Positions 7,065-15,216 of a stretch of DNA of 19,080 bases are shown here, piece after piece. Every line of letters begins with the position of its first letter. Positions within the stretch are counted from its first letter, which is position 1. The notes below the pieces were generated by a model. The model was not told the DNA's origin. It did not search any database and saw nothing but the letters and a program-made list of their open reading frames with translations. The DNA comes from Chrysochromulina parva (taxonomy: Eukaryota; Haptophyta; Prymnesiales; Chrysochromulinaceae). The stretch covers positions 1 to 19,080 of the forward strand of contig PJAB01000920.1 of NCBI GenBank assembly GCA_002887195.1, read 5' to 3'. Both the position numbers and the translations under genes were made by a program.

Positions 7065-8321
7065 ATGTCATTGCACGAACACTTTTCGTGGCTCGCAGCG
7101 CTGCACGCCTACGAGCTCGCACGCAGTGTTTCTGTGCAGCCCAACGATGCCCAACAGGCCGTAAATATCACTTCGGAGCGCGATTCTTATTTCAACGCGT
7201 TCGCTTCCGCGGCCGCGCAGTCCGTTCTCACCTCGGCGCAGTCAGTTCTCACCCCGAAGCGGGATCTCAATGCGTTCGCTTCGGCTGAAACGACTGAAAC
7301 TGGCTGCTCAATCGCGCTCATGTTTGTGGTCCTGGTCGTCGTCACGCATTGGCTGAGTCGTGCACTCGTGCAGCTCGGGGGTATAAAAAAGATGAAAGAC
7401 GGCACTGCGGATACGAGGGCGGGCCTGACCACGCCCAGCGCAGTGCGTCAGGCAAGGCTCCACGGCGAGCGCTGCTTCGAGAATGAGCCCAATCTTGCGC
7501 TTTCGCCGCCACCGACTCTGGAGCGGCATCGCACCGATCTGCCCGAGCAAGTTGAGCCCACGCCGCCGCCGATGATGGAAGATGTGGTCGCCGCTACGCC
7601 CATCCGCCTGGCGCGCACCCTCGAGGAGCAGCGCTCGGATCAGCGCGTCCTCTCAGTCCGCAGTGAGTTAGGGGCGATGATCGAGCCCGAGCCATCCGTG
7701 CCGGTGCCATCACACGCGAAGCTCGGTAGGTCACACGCTGCCGAGTTGCGTGCCAGGCGCGCGGCGATTCAGAAGGAAGCTAAGGAGGCTGCGGACAGAG
7801 CTCAAGGGCCGCAGATGGTCGAAGAGCCAGCCCCGCTTGTGCCGCCGGCGCCAGTCATCGAAGAGCCACTCGCTGCCTATCAGCAGCAGCCCGCAAAGGC
7901 CGATGCGAATGACAAGGAGAATGGGTCCCTCGCTAACGGCCAAGAGGTATCGCAGAGCGGCATTCAAGGCGAGCAAGGCGTGATTCAAGGGATGCCTGAC
8001 ACGATGATCGTCTCGTCGCGCAAGGTTCTGCGCACCGTTGACCTTGCCTACTCGAACTCGGACATAAAGGAGGCGCTCATTGCCAAGCTCCGAGACCGCG
8101 CCGCGAAGGTGCGAGCGAGCGTCTCGTCCATACAAGTGCACGATGAGTGCGAAGCATCCGTGCGTGCCCATAACGTCACGTCAAACATCGCGCGCATCCG
8201 AGGCATCGGTGCCGTCCAGGTGCTCCCTAACGGCGCCGGCAGCGTCGCGCAAGTGCTCGCTGCTGCACGACGGCTGGATCTGCCGGTGCTGACCTCGCCT
8301 CAGCCGCCCTCGCCCGACTGA
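7065..8321 (+). CDS. Single-pass membrane protein of unknown function
   Basis: This single-exon frame encodes 418 residues. One strong transmembrane segment lies at about 81-99 (CSIALMFVVLVVVTHWLSR). It is preceded by an 80-residue N-terminal region with the duplicated motifs FNAFASA/LNAFASA and QSVLTSAQSVLTP. Positive residues (GGIKKMK) just after the membrane segment suggest the long C-terminal part is cytosolic by the positive-inside rule, which is an inference. That part is Pro/Glu-rich at about 145-330. It ends in a better-structured segment at about 335-415 with TVDLAYSNSDIKEALIAKLR and an Ala/Arg helix, which may be a small folded domain. There is no N-terminal signal peptide and no recognised family. 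The ATG at 7065 lies 178 bp from the divergent ankyrin start. A downstream ATG is possible. Confidence 0.68.
   Translation: MSLHEHFSWLAALHAYELARSVSVQPNDAQQAVNITSERDSYFNAFASAAAQSVLTSAQSVLTPKRDLNAFASAETTETGCSIALMFVVLVVVTHWLSRALVQLGGIKKMKDGTADTRAGLTTPSAVRQARLHGERCFENEPNLALSPPPTLERHRTDLPEQVEPTPPPMMEDVVAATPIRLARTLEEQRSDQRVLSVRSELGAMIEPEPSVPVPSHAKLGRSHAAELRARRAAIQKEAKEAADRAQGPQMVEEPAPLVPPAPVIEEPLAAYQQQPAKADANDKENGSLANGQEVSQSGIQGEQGVIQGMPDTMIVSSRKVLRTVDLAYSNSDIKEALIAKLRDRAAKVRASVSSIQVHDECEASVRAHNVTSNIARIRGIGAVQVLPNGAGSVAQVLAAARRLDLPVLTSPQPPSPD
7191..7285 (+). repeat. Nested imperfect direct repeats in the membrane-protein gene
   Basis: A 21-bp unit is tandemly repeated at 7215-7235 and 7236-7256 with few differences (QSVLTSA/QSVLTPK). 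It is flanked by a second pair, at 7191-7210 and 7266-7285, encoding FNAFASA and LNAFASA. The pattern looks like successive local duplications. Confidence 0.85.
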
Positions 8322-8821
8322 GCTATACGGATTCCATGAACCTTCGACATGGAACCATGCCCCTTCGACATGCCCCTGATCTCTCGCACATAAGCCTTAC
8401 TTGCATGACGCATGTTGCAGCGCATGCGCGAGACAGTTGACATGCGGTTACGGCATGATCGATACGTCATGGTCGCGATCCGTGATGTCCATGACGGCAT
8501 GAACCCGGAAGCGGAACCGCATCGTGACGGTGACCCGCGCAACGTTGGGCTGTGGTCGTGCATGGTTGTGTAAATACTTGAGCCTTCGGCGGTGTTATTC
8601 AAAATAATCAAATTGTTGGCCCGCCGCGCCGCCGCCCCGCGCTTGTACTATTACTTATTACAGTTCGTACACGACCCGCGTCCCCGTCCGCGGTCCGCGG
8701 GCCACGCACGGAGGTGTTGCATGCATTTCGGCATTGTGTTCGCCGTTCCGAGGCGCTATCTAACATGCAGACTCACGTGCATTAGCAGCAGAGCACGGGG
8801 CTCTGAGCGACTCGCCATGTC
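8322..8821. other. Convergent intergenic region with CATG cluster and AT-rich patches
   Basis: This 500-bp gap lies between the stops of the membrane-protein gene (plus) and the TLC gene (minus). Its first half (8335-8564) holds 13 CATG tetramers. AT-rich patches lie at about 8569-8622 (TGTAAATACTTG, then TTATTCAAAATAATCAAATT) and 8646-8665, plausibly near the mRNA 3' ends. The 8300-8611 and 8592-9170 ORFs have no recognisable domain. I see no RNA gene. Confidence 0.5.
8335..8564. repeat. Dense cluster of 13 CATG tetramers
   Basis: CATG starts at 8335, 8348, 8356, 8369, 8404, 8411, 8423, 8441, 8454, 8468, 8490, 8498 and 8561, so 13 in 230 bp against about one expected at random. Part of it comes from a local repeat around CCTTCGACATG (8341 and 8362). 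CATG is self-complementary, so the cluster reads the same on both strands. Confidence 0.8.
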
Positions 8822-9565
8822 TCATGCTGCGTGCGCCTTGCCATGGTCCTTCCATCGCTTCCATTCCAGATCCTGCCGTCCAAACATCATCCCGTACCCA
8901 ATCATGGGAAGCGCCCATCGGGAAGCCAGAGTGTCGCCTCGGCCAAAATACAGGCCGAACCAAATGGCAAGTAGGGCAGCGCTGGTGTTACTGACTCCCA
9001 TGACGACCAATGAAAGATGGTTGAGGAGCTGGCTTGTTGGGTATTGCCTGCTCAAGCTGAGGGCGCACGAGCCGAACTCAAGGACCATGACCATCAGTAC
9101 GAAGACTGCTGAGCATGGCACGGGCCACTCGGCCAGCGATAGGACGGTCAGGGCCATGCATACGGCGTGATGGACGTAAAACACGGTCGACATGGGAGTG
9201 AACATGTCCTTCATGAGATAGCCGAAGAACACATAGTGGAAGAGTGCATGCCACGGTGAGGTGAGCTGGGACCACTCAGCGTTCAGCCACAATGACCATG
9301 TCGCAAACCGAGGTGCAGTGTCGCGCACGATGAGCATTAGAAGAGCGGGCAGCAGAGCCAGCTGCACCGTGCAGCCGATCCAATACGTGTAGAGTGCAGA
9401 CCCCGAGTGCAGCCGAAGGCACCTCGGTGATGAATAGCGCTCGAAGGCGGAGTTGATAAGAAGACCGACGCCGGTGATGAGAACGCAGCCCAGGCAATGC
9501 GACGAGGCCTTGCCTTGTGCCATGCCGTCGACCTCATGCCCCAAACGCACCATCAGCGACGCCAT
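8822..9565 (-). CDS. TLC-domain (TRAM-LAG1-CLN8) multi-pass membrane protein
   Basis: Starting at ATG 9565 this encodes 247 residues. About six or seven hydrophobic segments are visible, at roughly 24-40, 62-80, 107-125, 134-146, 151-170, 184-205 and 217-228. The signature is FFGYLMKDMFTPMSTVFYVHH, where a Tyr-x-x-Asp segment precedes the paired His (132-133), followed later by LEFGSCALSLSRQYP, matching the TLC pattern of an acidic residue before a small-residue run. TLC proteins include ceramide synthases and lipid-regulating or lipid-sensing ER and plasma-membrane proteins. The short length and lack of a homeobox or clear LAG1 motif favour the TLCD/CLN8 side, but substrate cannot be told. 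The frame opens further to an ATG at 9691, but those 42 extra residues are polar and would overlap the divergent gene, so I prefer 9565. Confidence 0.75.
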   Translation of the reverse strand: MASLMVRLGHEVDGMAQGKASSHCLGCVLITGVGLLINSAFERYSSPRCLRLHSGSALYTYWIGCTVQLALLPALLMLIVRDTAPRFATWSLWLNAEWSQLTSPWHALFHYVFFGYLMKDMFTPMSTVFYVHHAVCMALTVLSLAEWPVPCSAVFVLMVMVLEFGSCALSLSRQYPTSQLLNHLSLVVMGVSNTSAALLAIWFGLYFGRGDTLASRWALPMIGYGMMFGRQDLEWKRWKDHGKAHAA

Positions 9566-9709
9566 CTTTCCCAAGCCACTCCTGGTTCCGAAGGAGACAT
9601 CCGCAGGAGTCCCTCTGGCATGCTTTAACTGGCATGCATGCACACGGTTCTCACCAAAGGTTTTAGTCCTGTGGCAGTTTCTCAAGGACACCCACTCGTG
9701 GGCCAGAAA
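9566..9709. promoter_or_regulatory. Divergent intergenic region with three GCATGC palindromes
   Basis: This 144-bp gap lies between the preferred starts of the TLC gene (minus) and the armadillo/EF-hand gene (plus). GCATGC occurs at 9618-9623, 9632-9637 and 9636-9641, the last two overlapping, so a symmetric site is clustered mid-gap. A bidirectional promoter role is inferred. The alternative ATGs at 9691 (minus) and 9638 (plus) would make the two frames overlap. Confidence 0.5.
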
Positions 9710-12700
9710 ATGGCGGACCTTCGACCTGGTTCACCTGACGCCTTGCTACGCGTGGTGCCGTCGCTCATCGATGGCATGGCGCCCGGAAATGAAGAGGCCG
9801 ACCAGGTGCAGTGCCTGTTGCAGCTCGCACAGATCGTGGACTCCGCGTTTGGCTCGCGTTCAGCACAGCTGTGCATCATTATCGTGGAGCAGGGCGGCGT
9901 CGCGCACCTTGCGGAATTGTGTGGGCATCCGCGAGAGTGGCTGCATCAGACGGCCATGCTCGTCCTAGGCAATCTCGCCGCGGACTCGGTCGACGTGCAG
10001 GCAGCTTTCCAGACGGCAGATGGTTTCCAGCACCTCGTGCCCCATCTCTTCTCCGACAATCCGTCGACGATCATGTTTGCACTCGGCGCAATCCGGAACA
10101 CGTGCAGCGACCCCGACTGCGTGGGCATCATGCAGAAGCAGGGCGCCATGCGACGGCTCCAGGTGCGCCCCCTAGCGCCCCCGCCTCGGACGTTTCGCGT
10201 GCTCTCTTCCTCCGCAACGCCCTGCGGAGTGTGCATGCGTGCCCCATATGTGCCCCACTGTCCCTTGGGCGGAGGCGAGCAATCTTAGAGCAATCTGACC
10301 CTTCCTACTCGATCTCAACCTCGTCCCTCCCATATCGCGCGACACAGGATTTGGCTCGCTCAGAGGATCGCATCATCGGTGAGTACGCGATGGGCTGCCT
10401 GCACAACGCCACCGAAATCATCGCTGCGACAGTCGCACAACGGCAGCAAGTCCTGATGAAGCGGCGCGACGCCACGATCTACATACAGACCCGCGCTCGC
10501 CGCTTCCTCGCAATCCGCCGGGTGAAGAGCATGAGAGCTGCGCGGCTAGCGGGCCTCGGCACTGTTGAGCATCGCCCGCCGCTTTTAGGAATGGCCACTG
10601 CAGCAAACCTGTCTCAGTACCTCGACGCACCTGCCGTCGCCCCGCCGCCATCCGCGCCCCTTCCGGAGACCCCTTTGGCTGCGGCCGTGACACGAGCGCC
10701 CGATCTTGGCGCTGGCGTCGGTCTGGAGATGACGCTCGCGCCGCCGCGGTACGATGCGGCACCCGCGTCGCTCGAGACGACGCTCCCCACCGTTGCCGAG
10801 GAGGCAGAGGAAGCTACAGAGGAGGTTACAGAGGAGGAGCCTGCGGAGGCAACACCGCCCGCGACAGCGCCCGAGGTCACTGAGAAGGTCACAGCACCGG
10901 CCCCCGCGGCACCAGAAGCGGAGACGGCACCAGCTCCCGCGGTGGGGGAGGCTGCGGGGGCCCTGGCTGCGCCGCTGCCGCCCGACCTTGGCTCGATCAA
11001 GCCCCCCACGGACGAGAAGAAAGACGAGCCCACCAGAGAAACGGCAGCACCGTCGGTGACTCCGGTGTCGGCCGAGGCGGTAGCTGCGACGAAGGCGACG
11101 ACCGAGGCTTCGGCAAATGCTCAGGCTCTTGTACCATCGCAGGCGGAGGCTGCAGTCCCCGCAACCTCGCCAGCAACCTCGCCAGCAACCTCGCCAGCGG
11201 CAGCAGAGTCGGTGCCCCAACCAGAGCTCCTGCCTCCTCTCGAAGCGCCACCAGCAACTGAAGCGGTAACCGCCGCGCCCGCAAGCACGGCAGCGCCATC
11301 AGCGTCGGCTGCTGCTGAACCTCCAGCACCACCACCAGCACCGCCACCAGCACCACCAGCACCACCAGAGGCACCGCCACCAGCACCACCAGCACCACCA
11401 GAGGCACCTGCGCCTGTTGTGGCGAATATCCCCTCGGCTCCAGCAGGGTCGCCTGCGGCGCTGCAATCTTCGGCTGAGGTTGCACAGGGGATGATGCAGC
11501 TGCCGCCACCACCGACAGTACCGTCGGCGGCTGAAGAGGCAGCCAAGGCGTACGCCTCGGAGGCCGCGGCCTCGGAGGCGGCGGCCTTGGAGGCGGCGGC
11601 CAAGGCTGCTGCGGCGGCGGAGGAGGCTTCTAAAGCCGCAGTGGCCAAGGCCGCAGCGGCAGTGGAGGCCGCGAGGGCGGAGGGCGAGGCTGCGGCCGCG
11701 GCGGCGCTTGCAAGGGCGATGGAGGCGGAGGCACGTGCGACGGCGGCGGAGGCACGTGCGGCGGCGGCGGAGGAGCGCGCTCGCCAGGCAGAGGTGAAAG
11801 CGGTCACCGCCTCTGTGGAATCGGCGGCCGCGGCCGCGGCCCTCCTTGCCTCCCCGCCTCTGCCGCCAGTGGCGCCAGCAGAAGCTTCACCGACGACCAG
11901 TGGCGCCCCACCGGCAGGAGCCGCCCCGGCTGTTGCGGCGGCGGCGGGGACGGGTGAAGCGGCTCCGGCCAAGACCTCAGCTGAGGGCGGGTTGCCTGTG
12001 CCGCCTCCGGAAGCACCTGCTGAGGCGGCAGCGCCAACAGCGGAGGCAGCCGCAGCGGCGGAGGCCGAGCGGCTTGCGGCGGAGGCGGCGGAGGCGGAGC
12101 GACTGGCGGCTGAGGTAGCTGCAGCGGCAGCGGCGGAGGCGGAGGCAGCAGAGGTCGAGAGGCTAGCGGCCGAGGCAGCCGCAGCGGCGGAGGCCGAGCG
12201 GCTTGCGGCGGAGGCAGCGGAGGCGGAGCGACTGGCAGTTGAGGCAGTCGCAGCAGCGGCGGCGGAGGCGGAGGCAGCAGAGGTCGAGAGGCTAGCGGCC
12301 GAGGCAGCCGCAGTGGCGGAGGCGGAGCGAATGGCGGCTGAGGCAGAGGCAGCGGCGGAGGCGGAGCGGCTGGCGGCTGAGGCAGCGGCAGCGGCAGAAG
12401 CCGAGCGGCTGGCGGCGGAGAAGGCGGAGGCGGAGAGGCTCGAGGCCGAGCGGCTGGAAGAGTTGCGACAAGCCCCGTGGAAGGGGGTGGACAGCAATAG
12501 GCTGCGAGGGGCGCTGCGTGACTTCCTCGCTGACTCGTCGAAGAGAGTGATGGACCTATTCCACGAGTGGGACGGCGACAACAGCGGCGAGATCGATGTG
12601 CTCGAGTTCCGTCAGGCGGTCCTAGCGCTCGGCTTCGAGGCTGACGCGACCGCCATCGACGCCGTCTTTGCCGAGCTTGACGTGGACGGCACGGGCTCCA

Positions 12701-14952
12701 TCGAGTACGAGGAGCTCAACAGGCTCCTCAAGGTGAGCGCGGAGACCCTTCAGGCGCGCAAGGCGGCGCGCGATCGCGCGGCGCGGCAAGCCAAGGCGGC
12801 GAGCTTCACGACTCTGCAGCTCATACAAGGTGGGCCGAGCGTGGTCGAGCAGATTCTCGAACTGCTCGCGAGCAAAGCGGCGCGCGTCAGCGACCTGTTC
12901 AAGCTGTGGGACCTGGACGGTAATGGGTACATCGACCGGGACGAGTTTCACAGGGCCTTCAGCGCGCTCGGGTACGCGGCGCCGCAGGTAGACATCGACG
13001 CCGTCTTCGACCAGATGGATGACGATGGCAGCGGCTCGATCCGGTACACGGAGCTGCGCGAGTTTGTCGGTACCAAGACTCGGGGACCCGCCGCCAAGAA
13101 GGCGCTGGCCGACAAGCGGGCCGAGAAGAAGGTGGAAAGGGCGGCGGCCAGAGCGGCGGCCAAGGCGGCGGCCGCGGAGGAGGAGGCGGCGCGTGCAGCC
13201 GCGGCGGCCAAGCTGCTGCCTCTGGCCTCACTGCTGCTCGAGATGGACGAGCCTGAGGACGGCGGCGACGAGGAAGGAGCTTACCGCGTCAAGCTGCGCA
13301 TCGAGCCCACGATCGCCGCGACGACCGCCGCCGAGGCATCGACGGCCGCGGTGGACGTGGAGTTTGAGACGGTCGTGGCGGCAGCCACGCCGCCTCTCCA
13401 ATTGCTCGCGGGTCGGATTCAACGCCTCGCACCTTCTCGCAAGTCCGAAGTGATCGACGTGCTCAAGGAGAGCGGCATGAGTGCGCGCGAGCAGAAGCAG
13501 CTTCTCGAGAACGTCCTCAAAGCAGCCCAGCGGGAGCACAAGGCAAGCGAGGGCGGCGCCGCCTCGGCGTTGCAGGCGCGCATTCGTGGGCGCAATGCAC
13601 GCGCGGGCAAGCTGCCACCGCCTCCGACGCGCGAGCCGTTGGTCCTCGCTCCCGGAGAACACGACGCCTTCGTCAGCGCGTGGCTCGAGGAAGGGCTGCC
13701 GTACGACCCCAAAGAAGTCTCTGGCCAGCTGCGCAGCGCGACGGCGCGCGTGCACACGCTGCAGATGAGCATGACCAAGCAGGTGTCGCAGATGCACAAA
13801 CTCAAGCGTCAGCTCGAGTCGGCACAGCGCGGCAAGCGCGAGATGCGTTTCGAGCTCACGAAGCACCTGCGCGCGTCCGAGGCGACGCTGGAGACACCGG
13901 CGGACCCATGGCAAGCTCAGCTCGAGAAGCTCGTCTTCAGCGGCGCCAAGGAGACGCTACGGCGTGAGCAAGAGAAGCTGCAGGCGGTACTCAACGAGCA
14001 GCTCGCCTTCGACAACACGGCCCAGGCGCGCCAGGAGCGCGAGTGGCTGCTGCGCATGGCGGCCAAGGCGCGGCTGGAGGCGGCTGAGGCTGAGGAGCGC
14101 GCACTCCGCTCGCGCGCCCAATGGGCCGAGTCGCGCAAGCTGCACACAGCTCGCTCCATCGAGGCCCTCGAGGTGGCACGGAAGAAGAAGGAAAAGGCGC
14201 GCATAGCTGCCGAGGCGACGGCGCGCGAGCATTTTGAGCGCACGAAGCTCGCAGACGATCGGTTCCTTCGCATGCGTAGCTCGTCGCTCGGCCGCTCGAG
14301 CAGCAAGCCGATCCTCTCTCCTATCACGTCGAGCTCGCTGCCCGTGCTGACGCAGGCGACATTGACGCAGTCTCAGAGCCTCAAGCTGCTGCCGCCCGAG
14401 GCGCGCGGCCAATATCAGAGGCCACCCAAGCGCCCCGAGGGGCCTTTCAGCCCTAGCATGCTCCGTGCGCGCTGGAATCGTCTGCGTGACGCAGCGTCGG
14501 CCCACGCGGTGATGCTTGAGCCCCATTTATTCCGTGGGGCACCGGACTGGTCGGCGCGCCTAGAGGCGCATGACGCCGACGCGGTGCAGCGTCGCGAGCG
14601 GCACGACCAGCACCATCTGCCGCCCATTGCGAGCCGGCTAGTGCCCTCGCCGGATGGGCGACGAGCTCTGCTGCTGCCACTGCTCCCGCCGCTCATCCCG
14701 CCGGTGGCGGCTGAGTTCGTCGCAGAGGAGGAGGCAGACGTGGACGCGGCGGCAGCGGCGGCAGCGGCAGCAGCGGCGGCAGCCGATGAGCTTGCTGCTG
14801 CCGAGGCTGAGCTGCAGGCGGCGCAGTCAGCCTTGCTGGCGGCCGACGACGTGGAGACCGAGGAGAAGGATCCGTACGACATGGCTGCGGCCAGAGTGCA
14901 GTCGACTGTGAGGGGCAATGCGACGCGGCGGGCGTTGAGGGCGTCAAGCTGA
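9710..14952 (+). CDS. Giant armadillo / IQ / coiled-coil / four EF-hand protein
   Basis: Proposed join is 9710-10162 with 10348-14952, giving 1685 residues. In order: armadillo-type helices at about 1-185 ([51 protein letters not shown] across the splice); an IQ-like helix at about 190-212 ([15 protein letters not shown]); a long Ala/Pro/Thr-rich linker; Ala/Glu coiled coil with 43-residue repeats to about 850; four EF-hands with calcium loops starting at residues 893 ([12 protein letters not shown]), 929 ([12 protein letters not shown]), 1006 ([12 protein letters not shown]) and 1042 ([12 protein letters not shown]); a second IQ-like helix ([11 protein letters not shown]); a basic coiled coil; a 13-Ala run; and a C-terminal IQ-like [12 protein letters not shown]. 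All four loops keep the canonical Asp/Glu positions, so calcium binding is likely. It is plausibly a calcium-regulated cytoskeletal or flagellar scaffold, which is inference. ATG 9638 is an alternative start. Confidence 0.85.
10163..10347 (+). other. Intron of the armadillo/EF-hand gene
   Basis: This 185-nt phase 0 intron runs CTCCAG/GTGCGC to GACACAG/GATTTG. It shifts the frame between the armadillo N-terminus and the main exon. Joining gives [25 protein letters not shown], which continues the armadillo helix pattern. Another GTGAGT at 10379 could be a cryptic donor. Confidence 0.8.
11161..11196 (+). repeat. 12-bp tandem repeat, three exact copies (ATSP)
   Basis: GCAACCTCGCCA occurs three times in a row at 11161, 11173 and 11185, encoding ATSP three times in the Ala/Pro/Thr-rich linker of the EF-hand protein. 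Confidence 0.95.
11341..11406 (+). repeat. 33-bp tandem repeat, two exact copies ([11 protein letters not shown])
   Basis: Units 11341-11373 and 11374-11406 are identical and encode [11 protein letters not shown] twice within a longer CCA/GCA proline-rich run starting near 11322. The segment should form an extended polyproline linker between the armadillo/IQ part and the coiled coil. Confidence 0.93.
12040..12426 (+). repeat. 129-bp (43-residue) tandem repeats in an Ala/Glu coiled coil
   Basis: Unit 1 is at 12040-12168, unit 2 at 12169-12297, and a diverged third begins at 12298. Each encodes helix with the recurring element [10 protein letters not shown]. Units 1 and 2 share synonymous codons as well as residues, indicating recent duplication. 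The Ala core and regular Glu/Arg suggest a long single helix or coiled coil joining the linker to the EF-hands. Confidence 0.9.
14746..14784 (+). repeat. GCN repeat encoding 13 alanines
   Basis: Thirteen consecutive GCG/GCA/GCC codons near the C-terminus of the EF-hand protein, between DVD and DELAAAE. Mixed codons make it less slip-prone than a pure triplet run. Confidence 0.9.
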
Positions 14953-15216
14953 GAGATAGTGCTGGTGCATACATGTAGCAGGGGGCGGACGTGAGCGGAT
15001 GGTGGATCGCGCAAGTGAGTGAGAGAGTTATTGAGGCACAGACACACCGTAGTACCGAATACGGGGAACAAGCGAAGTCCGAAGTCGACATGCATGCACC
15101 TTTTCCCCCTTGACGCAAAGTATCTATTGACTGACGACTCAGCCAAATTAAACTATTAACTAAACTTATTAAACTATAATTGGACACGTTGTAGGCCCTC
15201 TCCAAGAGTAGCCAAG
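14953..15216. promoter_or_regulatory. Intergenic region with AT-rich element before the filamin gene
   Basis: This 264-bp gap separates two tandem genes. A nearly G-free AT-rich stretch lies at 15143-15181, 36 bp before the ATG at 15217. It holds two copies of ATTAAACTAT, at 15147-15156 and 15168-15177, exactly 21 bp apart, and a TATAATT at 15175-15181. Together these could form a core promoter for the filamin gene. It could also mark the 3' end of the upstream transcript. Confidence 0.45.

Noticed and set aside
5948..7288. 446-codon plus-strand ORF
   Set aside because: Antisense to the ankyrin protein and runs through the divergent promoter gap; Arg/His-rich with no domain.
8335..8564. CRISPR-like array
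   Set aside because: Only a tetranucleotide core recurs with irregular spacing; there are no uniform repeats or spacers, and the context is eukaryotic.
8300..8611. 103-codon minus-strand ORF over the CATG cluster
   Set aside because: Its Met/Ser/Arg-rich residues simply reflect the CATG repeats; no domain or neighbour support.
8592..9170. 192-codon plus-strand ORF
   Set aside because: Mostly antisense to the TLC coding frame, with no domain.
9811..10347. Upstream extension of the main EF-hand frame (through 9811)
   Set aside because: This segment is out of frame with the armadillo helices and would translate intron sequence; the spliced model with exon 9710-10162 gives continuous armadillo pattern.
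10379..10386. Strong donor-like GTGAGTAC just inside exon 2 of the EF-hand gene
   Set aside because: The frame continues through it with armadillo-like [10 protein letters not shown] and an IQ helix, so it is probably unused or at most alternative.
11121..12581. 486-codon minus-strand ORF of Ala/Ser composition
   Set aside because: Produced by GCN/GAG codon repetition on the plus strand, where the reverse complement also lacks stops; the plus frame continues into intact EF-hands.
13228..13914. 228-codon minus-strand ORF
   Set aside because: Shadow of the EF-hand protein's basic coiled coil; no domain of its own.
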